Positions 1-2,893 of a DNA stretch of 6,056 bases are shown piece after piece. The DNA is from DSBX01 sp046484845 (GTDB lineage: Bacteria > Hydrothermota > Tepidihabitantia > Tepidihabitantales > Tepidihabitantaceae), in NCBI GenBank assembly GCA_046484845.1, contig JAWOIB010000172.1, positions 1 through 6,056 on the forward strand. Direction: 5' to 3'. The translations under genes were made by a program, and so were the position numbers. The notes below the pieces were generated by a model. It had not been told where the DNA came from and ran no database searches. It was given only the letters and a program-made list of their open reading frames with translations. The stretch's first letter is position 1, and every line of letters begins with the position of its first letter.

Positions 1-104
1 CCCGAAGGGTCAGAGCCCGCACTGTAGGAAAGGCATAGCCTGTGCTCCTGCATACAGCACCCACCAGAGAAGAGCAGGCTTCCGGTGGGTGCTGTTTCTA
101 CAGT
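1..104. repeat. Nested inverted repeat built from D-family arms
   Basis: A left D copy (1-65, cut at its 5' end by the window edge) faces a truncated inverted copy (84-104). ACAGCACCCACC at 54-65 is perfectly complementary to GGTGGGTGCTGT at 84-95, with an 18-nt loop. Further out, ACTGTAG at 21-27 pairs with CTACAGT at 98-104. The left arm carries 24 extra bases (around 28-53) compared with the intact copy at 518-562. The element stops at 104, where an A unit begins after four bases. Confidence 0.7.
61..104 (+). repeat. 44-nt direct repeat, copy 1
   Basis: This is identical to 277-320 except for one transition (C in the CTTCCGG here, T in CTTTCGG there). It begins with CCACCAGAGAAGAGC and ends with GTTTCTACAGT. 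It spans the loop and right arm of the D-family inverted repeat, so the duplicated unit cuts across element boundaries. Confidence 0.85.
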
Positions 105-108
105 TCCT

Positions 109-130
109 GCGGTCTCCAGACCGCGATTGC
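109..130 (+). repeat. REP-like unit A1 (headless)
   Basis: Hairpin GCGGTC-TCCA-GACCGC followed by the tail GATTGC. The usual GTGGGA head is missing and is replaced by the end of the preceding D element. The unit is followed by CTCCTCTGTCC, the same linker found after A2. Confidence 0.8.
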
Positions 131-148
131 CTCCTCTGTCCCAATCCG

Positions 149-176
149 GTAGGAGCGGTCTCCAGGCCGCGATTGC
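149..176 (+). repeat. REP-like unit A2 with GTAG head
   Basis: Complete unit with head GTAGGA, hairpin GCGGTC-TCCA-GGCCGC and tail GATTGC. The stem holds one T-G wobble where other copies have T-A. The GTAG head contrasts with GTGG in A3 and A5, so the head follows the pattern GTRG. Confidence 0.85.
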
Positions 177-202
177 CTCCTCTGTCCTGCCCTTCCTTCC
201 TT

Positions 203-280
203 GTGGGAGCGGTCTCCAGACCGCGATTGCTGTTCTTCCTTTCGGACAGGGCCCAATCGCGACAAGAATGTCGCTCCCAC
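203..280. repeat. Inverted REP-like doublet 1 (A3 + B1)
   Basis: A3 (203-230, forward) and B1 (254-280, reverse) face each other across a 23-nt spacer. Outer ends GTGGGAGCG (203-211) and CGCTCCCAC (272-280) are complementary, as are inner ends CGCGATT (223-229) and AATCGCG (255-261). Each unit also carries its own hairpin: GCGGTC-TCCA-GACCGC in A3 and GCGACA-AGAA-TGTCGC in B1. The element can therefore fold as two small hairpins or one large cruciform, the layout described for REPINs. Confidence 0.85.
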
Positions 281-320
281 CAGAGAAGAGCAGGCTTTCG
301 GTGGGTGCTGTTTCTACAGT
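277..320 (+). repeat. 44-nt direct repeat, copy 2
   Basis: Second copy of 61-104 with a single transition. Here it overlaps the last bases of unit B1 at its left end and continues into a full reverse D unit on its right, whereas copy 1 breaks off after CTACAGT. Confidence 0.85.
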
Positions 321-344
321 GCGGGCTCTGACCCTGCGGGTCAA
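300..344 (-). repeat. D-family palindromic element, reverse copy
   Basis: This is the reverse complement of 518-562 with four mismatches in 45 positions. Its distal end holds a perfect hairpin, TGACCC-TGC-GGGTCA (329-343). The opposite end is the GGTGGGTGCTGT arm. Unit A4 begins five bases downstream, so D and A elements are again fused almost without a linker. Confidence 0.8.
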
Positions 345-348
345 GTTT

Positions 349-371
349 GCGGTCTCCAGAACCGCGATTGC
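349..371 (+). repeat. REP-like unit A4 (headless, one inserted base)
   Basis: Matches A1 but has an extra A in the right arm (AGAACCGC instead of AGACCGC), which bulges the stem. Like A1 it lacks the GTGGGA head and directly follows a D element. The tail GATTGC is intact, and the following linker ACCTCTGTCC matches that of A2. Confidence 0.8.
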
Positions 372-397
372 CACCTCTGTCCCGCCCTTCCTTCCTT

Positions 398-474
398 GTG
401 GGAGCGGTCTCCAGACCGCGATTGCTGTTCTTCCTTCCGGACAGGGCCAATCGTGACAGGAATGTCACTCCCAC
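398..474. repeat. Inverted REP-like doublet 2 (A5 + B2)
   Basis: A5 (398-425, forward) and B2 (448-474, reverse) are separated by 22 nt. A5 is identical to A3. B2 has the hairpin GTGACA-GGAA-TGTCAC, where B1 has GCGACA-AGAA-TGTCGC. One stem pair has changed on both sides (C-G to T-A), so pairing is kept. The block 376-474 repeats 181-280 with five transitions and one single-base deletion. Confidence 0.85.
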
Positions 475-492
475 AAGAACCCGGACAGGCTT

Positions 493-513
493 CAATCGTG
501 ACAAGAATGTCGC
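493..513 (-). repeat. REP-like unit B3 (truncated)
   Basis: CAATC tail followed by hairpin GTGACA-AGAA-TGTCGC, with one T-G wobble. The TCCCAC end found in B1 and B2 is replaced by AGG, where a D element starts. The linker GGACAGG precedes it, as in B1 and B2. Confidence 0.75.
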
Positions 514-517
514 AGGT

Positions 518-562
518 TTGACCCGAGGGGTCAGAGCCCGCACTGTGGGAACAGCACCCACC
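518..562 (+). repeat. D-family palindromic element, forward copy
   Basis: A complete 45-nt copy. Hairpin TGACCC-GAG-GGGTCA (519-533), the conserved middle AGAGCCCGCACTGT (533-546) and the ACAGCACCCACC arm (551-562). It is 41/45 identical to the reverse complement of 300-344, and it lacks the 24-nt insertion seen in the copy at 1-65. It marks the end of the dense repeat mosaic. Confidence 0.8.
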
Positions 563-608
563 AGGTAGGAACGCTCTTACCGGGGAGGAGGTCTGTTCTT
601 GTGTGGCT

Positions 609-654
609 GCGGTCTCCTGACCCGCCTGCTGTGGCGCGGGCAGGTCGCGATTGC
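609..654 (+). repeat. Split REP-like A unit with about 28 extra bases
   Basis: GCGGTCTCC (609-617) and CGCGATTGC (646-654) are the two halves of an A unit, which normally lie four bases apart (AGAC). Here 28 bases separate them. The intervening DNA contains its own inverted arms, CCCGC (621-625) and GCGGG (636-640). This is either a decayed copy or one interrupted by a small insertion. Confidence 0.5.
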
Positions 655-661
655 GGGCCGC

Positions 662-689
662 TTGACCATCGACCAGGATGGACTAAAGT
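662..689 (+). promoter_or_regulatory. Candidate sigma-70-type promoter for gene 1
   Basis: TTGACC (662-667) matches the -35 consensus at five of six positions. TAAAGT (684-689) matches the -10 consensus at four of six, with a 16-nt spacer. Transcription would start near 696 and give a leader of roughly 115 nt before the ATG at 812. The promoter consensus of this lineage is not known, so this is only a candidate. Confidence 0.3.
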
Positions 690-759
690 GTGTGTGCCTT
701 TCAGGCAGTGAAATGGAGCGCGGCGGTGAGGTCCGTAGCAGTGCCACGGATGTTTCGAA

Positions 760-772
760 CCGGCGAGGCCGG
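760..772 (+). other. Small GC hairpin in the leader of gene 1
   Basis: CCGGC-GAG-GCCGG forms a perfect 5-bp stem with a 3-nt loop. It is followed by the T-rich CCTCTTGTTGTTT (773-785) and ends 28 nt before the Shine-Dalgarno sequence. It resembles a weak attenuator, but the stem is short and the T run is interrupted. Confidence 0.25.
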
Positions 773-800
773 CCTCTTGTTGTTTGGCGGTAATCGCGCA

Positions 801-808
801 GGGAGGAA
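801..808 (+). promoter_or_regulatory. Ribosome binding site of gene 1
   Basis: GGGAGGAA contains the GGAGG core (802-806), which sits five bases before the ATG at 812 and fixes that start. Confidence 0.75.
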
Positions 809-811
809 TTT

Positions 812-1999
812 ATGACGACTGTCAGTAGGACGTTACTGGTTCTGGTCGTGTTGCTGGTCCGCGCAGGGTCGGGCCAGACGGATTGGACGCCGCAGGCAAG
901 CGGCGTGACGGTCACGCTCCGGGGTGTCGCGTGCGCCGGGCCGGACTCGGCCTGGGTGGTCGGGGACAGCGGCACGATTCTGCGCACCACCAACAACGGC
1001 CAGGATTGGACGCCGCAGGCGAGCGGCACGACCGCGGACCTGCGCGGTGTCAGTTTCGTGGACAGCCGGAACGGCTGGGCCGCGGGCGCCGGACCGGTGA
1101 TCCTGCGCACGACCGACGGCGGCAGCAGCTGGGAGTCGCAGGTGCCCGGTACCGCGAACGGGCTCCGTGGCATCGTCTTCGCCGACCCGAACCGGGGCTG
1201 GGCGGTCGGTGACGCGGGCACGATTATCGGCACGACCGACGGCGGCAGTACCTGGGCGAGCGAAATCAGCGGGGTGTTCGGGCTGTTCGCCGGGGTGGCG
1301 GCGGCAGCGCCGAGTTCGGCCTGGGCAATCGGGTCCGACCCGTTCGGCGGGGTGGCCCCGGTCTATCATTACGACGGCACGGGCTGGACCCGCCAGCACG
1401 ACATCACCCGGAACCGGGACGGCCGGGGCGTCGCGGTGACCGGCGGGGCGTTCCTCTGGGCGATTGCCGATTCCGGGACAGTGTCCCACTCGACCGACCG
1501 CGGCGAGAACTGGGTCGAGCAGAACAGCGGCACCGAGGCAGACCTGGGCGGGGTCAGCGCGGTCTCGGCCGGTCACTGCTGGGTCGCGGGCGCGGGCGGC
1601 GTAATCCGCCGCACCGGGGACGGCGGGGCGAGCTGGCAGGCGGATGTGTCCGAGAGCGTGAGCGACCTGTACGGGCTGTGCATGCTCGACAGCGTGAACG
1701 GCCGCGCGGCCGGGACGGACGGGAGGATTCTGTACCGGACCGGCGGGGTGGCGGTTGAAGAGCGGGCGGGCGCGGTTCCGGCCGGCCGCGGCGCGACGCT
1801 GGTCGGCAGCGAGTTGCGGCTGGGACTGCCGGCCGGGGAACGGGTCGAGTTCCGGCTTTACGACGCGTCCGGCAGGCTGGTGCGGTCGTTGAGGCCGGGC
1901 CCGACACTGTCGCTGGCCGGGATACCGGCCGGGACCTACCTGCTCGGCATCTCCGGCGCGGGACGACAGGAATGGCTGCGGTTCGTGAAGTGCAACTGA
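812..1999 (+). CDS. Exported seven-bladed Ycf48/BNR-type beta-propeller with sorting tail
   Basis: A 395-residue exported protein. Residues 1-20 are a signal peptide with hydrophobic core LLVLVVLLV. Residues 25-310 are Ycf48/BNR-like repeats. Tryptophans at 25, 66, 107, 148, 192, 234 and 275 recur every 41-44 residues, most in an Asp-box context such as TTDGGSSW or STDRGENW, often preceded by WAVGDAGTI-type strands. This gives seven blades, the number known for Ycf48/HCF136 propellers. After a linker (311-332), residues 333-395 (VEFRLYDASGRLVRSL, then GIPAGTYLLGI, ending RFVKCN) look like a type A T9SS sorting domain. Sialidase is unlikely, since no catalytic residues stand out. The protein probably acts at the cell surface or outside the cell, and its ligand is unknown. 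Gene 2 begins 43 nt downstream, so the two are probably co-transcribed. Confidence 0.9.
   Translation: MTTVSRTLLVLVVLLVRAGSGQTDWTPQASGVTVTLRGVACAGPDSAWVVGDSGTILRTTNNGQDWTPQASGTTADLRGVSFVDSRNGWAAGAGPVILRTTDGGSSWESQVPGTANGLRGIVFADPNRGWAVGDAGTIIGTTDGGSTWASEISGVFGLFAGVAAAAPSSAWAIGSDPFGGVAPVYHYDGTGWTRQHDITRNRDGRGVAVTGGAFLWAIADSGTVSHSTDRGENWVEQNSGTEADLGGVSAVSAGHCWVAGAGGVIRRTGDGGASWQADVSESVSDLYGLCMLDSVNGRAAGTDGRILYRTGGVAVEERAGAVPAGRGATLVGSELRLGLPAGERVEFRLYDASGRLVRSLRPGPTLSLAGIPAGTYLLGISGAGRQEWLRFVKCN
881..1027 (+). repeat. Near-identical 24-nt repeats in blades 1 and 2 of gene 1
   Basis: The stretches at 881-904 and 1004-1027 both encode DWTPQASG and differ at one base. They lie 123 nt apart, exactly one 41-residue blade. 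Other blade boundaries share the protein pattern but not the DNA, pointing to a recent blade duplication or gene conversion. Confidence 0.7.
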
Positions 2000-2026
2000 C
2001 CGGACGGCAGGGCCGGTTGCCAATGC

Positions 2027-2035
2027 GGAAAGGAG
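2027..2035 (+). promoter_or_regulatory. Ribosome binding site that selects ATG 2043
   Basis: GGAAAGGAG ends seven bases before ATG 2043. The in-frame GTG 2037 and TTG 2040 lie only one and four bases from the motif, too close to be used. The ATG also gives a normal MKKR signal-peptide start. Confidence 0.75.
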
Positions 2036-2042
2036 CGTGTTG

Positions 2043-2735
2043 ATGAAGAAGCGAGATGTCCTGTTGCTGCTGGTCGCGGCCGCGCTGCTGCTGCCGGCGG
2101 CGCGGGCGGACGACCTCTACGGGGTGCTGGACTGCGCCGACCGGGTGACGATAGTGGACTCGGTGTTCCTGAAGCAACTCGGCCGGCAGGAAATCCCGGT
2201 GTACACCCCGGCATTCCGGGGTGACCCGGGCGAGATGGACACTTTCGATTTCGGCGGCCGGCGCTGGCCGGACGAGTACATCCGGGTGAGTTACCTCTAT
2301 GGCCTGACCCGGATGCCGTCGGTGACCTTCCAGGCGCCGGTGCAGCACGAATGGTACGAGCTCCCCGAGGCGGCGCTGGCCGCTTCGCGTATCAAGTTCT
2401 ACCTCGCGGCCGGCATCGAGGAAGGACCGAGGGAACCGTTCGGCGCACTGCCGGTGAGCGCGTCGCCCAACCCGTTGACGGTGCGCGCGACGGTCCGTTT
2501 CGGCCTTGCGGCCGAAGGACCGGTGCGGGCCCGGCTGTTCGACCGGGACGGTCGAGCGGTCCGCACGCTGGCAGACGGCCGGTTCCCGGCCGGCGAGCAC
2601 GCGCTGGCCTGGGACCGGCGGGACGATGCCGGGGCGGTGGTCGCGGCCGGGGTGTACCTGCTCCGGTTCGAGACCGAGGCCGGCGGCGGAAGCCTGAAGC
2701 TGGTGGTGCGCGACCAGCATGGCAGTATGCATTGA
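2043..2735 (+). CDS. Small exported protein with FlgD-like Ig/sorting tail
   Basis: A 230-residue exported protein. Residues 1-22 form a clear signal peptide: MKKR, then a Leu/Ala-rich core and an A-R-A cleavage site before DD. The core (23-124) is not confidently recognised. YLYGLTRMPSVTF (84-96) resembles the cis-proline loop of thioredoxin-like folds such as Omp28-type proteins, but there is no CxxC. The only cysteine in the whole protein is C31, in CADR. A degenerate, non-redox thioredoxin fold is a tentative reading. Residues 138-224 are a FlgD-like Ig/T9SS sorting domain, with ASPNPL, then RLFDRDGRAVRTL, GEHALAWDRRDDAG and GVYLLRFE. A six-residue tail, QHGSMH, follows the usual end. The protein is probably secreted or anchored together with the product of gene 1. 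Its biochemical role is unknown. Confidence 0.85.
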   Translation: MKKRDVLLLLVAAALLLPAARADDLYGVLDCADRVTIVDSVFLKQLGRQEIPVYTPAFRGDPGEMDTFDFGGRRWPDEYIRVSYLYGLTRMPSVTFQAPVQHEWYELPEAALAASRIKFYLAAGIEEGPREPFGALPVSASPNPLTVRATVRFGLAAEGPVRARLFDRDGRAVRTLADGRFPAGEHALAWDRRDDAGAVVAAGVYLLRFETEAGGGSLKLVVRDQHGSMH

Positions 2736-2736
2736 C

Positions 2737-2760
2737 AACCCGGGAGCGCGGGTTACGATT
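2737..2760 (+). terminator. Possible intrinsic terminator after gene 2
   Basis: AACCCG (2737-2742) pairs with CGGGTT (2749-2754) around a 6-nt loop, starting one base after the stop codon. It is followed by ACGATTTGT, a weak T-rich run. The position suits a terminator or 3'-end stabiliser, but the T tract is poor. Confidence 0.35.
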
Positions 2761-2784
2761 TGTCACCGGTGCTCACCGGCGACA
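2761..2784. repeat. Imperfect inverted repeat, 10-bp stem
   Basis: TGTCACCGGT (2761-2770) pairs with ACCGGCGACA (2775-2784), with one A-C mismatch and a 4-nt loop GCTC. It follows directly on the first hairpin. It could be a stacked terminator or a protein-binding palindrome. Confidence 0.5.
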
Positions 2785-2806
2785 GCAGGTTACATCGACC
2801 GTACCA

Positions 2807-2831
2807 CCCGCCGCGCAGCGCGGTTGGCGGG
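2807..2831. repeat. GC-rich inverted repeat with two alternative pairings
   Basis: CCCGCC (2807-2812) is complementary to GGCGGG (2826-2831). Nested within it, CCGCG (2811-2815) is complementary to CGCGG (2819-2823) around CAG. The two pairings share bases 2811-2812, so they compete in part. Confidence 0.4.
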
Positions 2832-2854
2832 AGCGGCCGTCAGTTTCGCAGGAC

Positions 2855-2876
2855 GCCTGTCCCGAAGCGGGCAGGC
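2855..2876 (+). promoter_or_regulatory. Stem-loop just upstream of the gene 3 ribosome binding site
   Basis: GCCTG (2855-2859) pairs with CAGGC (2872-2876), and CCCG (2861-2864) with CGGG (2868-2871). Only one T is bulged, and the loop is AAG. The stem ends five A/T bases before the Shine-Dalgarno sequence. The A-rich stretch after it argues against a terminator. A 5'-leader stabiliser or translation-control element is plausible. Confidence 0.45.
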
Positions 2877-2881
2877 AAAAA

Positions 2882-2890
2882 TAAGGAGGT
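2882..2890 (+). promoter_or_regulatory. Near-perfect Shine-Dalgarno of gene 3
   Basis: TAAGGAGGT is complementary to nine consecutive bases at the usual bacterial 16S 3' end. GGAGG lies four bases before ATG 2894, a short spacing. It decides the start of a long frame that runs off the right edge. Confidence 0.8.
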
Positions 2891-2893
2891 AAG

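Larger units (their letters stand above)
1..562. repeat. Mosaic of short palindromic (REP-like) repeats
   Basis: The whole stretch is built from two families of short hairpin-forming elements in both orientations, joined by repeated linkers such as CTGTCC/GGACAG and CCCTTCCTTCCTT. Family A/B has eight units here and family D three. Two blocks are directly repeated: 44 nt at 61-104 and 277-320, and about 100 nt at 181-280 and 376-474. The left window edge cuts a D unit. No convincing gene lies here: open frames on both strands only translate the repeats and lack ribosome binding sites or a recognisable domain. By analogy with REP/BIME elements these could be mobile non-autonomous repeats, transcript-end stabilisers or recombination sites. 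That role is inferred. Confidence 0.85.
563..811. other. Leader region upstream of gene 1, no supported gene
   Basis: This stretch holds a split REP-like unit (609-654), a candidate promoter (662-689), a small GC hairpin (760-772) and the ribosome binding site of gene 1 (801-808). A 64-codon frame opens at TTG 599 behind a purine-rich GGGGAGGAGG, but its codon choice is unlike the neighbouring genes and it runs through the split repeat and candidate promoter. It is not called. Confidence 0.6.
2736..2893. other. Hairpin-rich intergenic region between genes 2 and 3
   Basis: This 158-nt gap holds four successive inverted repeats (2737-2754, 2761-2784, 2807-2831 and 2855-2876) and a strong Shine-Dalgarno sequence. 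No convincing promoter was seen. Gene 3 may be reached by readthrough past the first hairpin or from a promoter of a type not recognised here. Confidence 0.6.

Noticed and set aside
1..104. Insertion-sequence end or attachment site formed by the nested inverted repeat
   Set aside because: No transposase or integrase, no target-site duplication, and the arms recur as part of a short repeat family.
109..513. CRISPR array
   Set aside because: Spacing between units is irregular, units occur in both orientations, and the spacers are themselves repeated. There are no unique spacers and no cas genes.
10..561. Open frames of 183, 123, 106, 80, 73 and 60 codons within the repeat mosaic on both strands
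   Set aside because: They translate repeat units again and again in several frames (for example NRGLETAPT and PDRDC), show no ribosome binding site worth the name, no domain and no consistent codon bias.
599..793. 64-codon frame from TTG behind GGGGAGGAGG
   Set aside because: The Shine-Dalgarno-like run is attractive, but the start is TTG, many third positions are A or T unlike the neighbouring genes, and the frame runs through a split repeat and the candidate promoter. No domain is visible.
577..1233. 218-codon - strand frame across the start of gene 1
   Set aside because: It overlaps the signal peptide and first blades of gene 1 in antisense and has no recognisable domain.
812..1999. Sialidase or photosystem II assembly factor as the function of gene 1
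   Set aside because: Asp-boxes and Ycf48-like repeats are structural. No sialidase catalytic set is seen, and nothing in the window suggests photosynthesis.
2000..2036. Terminator between genes 1 and 2 (ACCGG 1999-2003 with CCGGT 2013-2017)
   Set aside because: The stem is only 5 bp with a 9-nt loop and no T run. The short gap suggests co-transcription instead.
833..2738. Long - strand frames (396 and 394 codons) opposite genes 1 and 2
   Set aside because: They are opposite-strand shadows in GC-rich DNA. Their translations are Arg/Pro/Ala-rich without domains, whereas the + strand frames have signal peptides, repeats and sorting domains.
2855..2882. Intrinsic terminator at the last intergenic hairpin
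   Set aside because: The stem is followed by an A-rich run on the + strand. On the - strand the T run would precede the stem, so neither strand gives a terminator.
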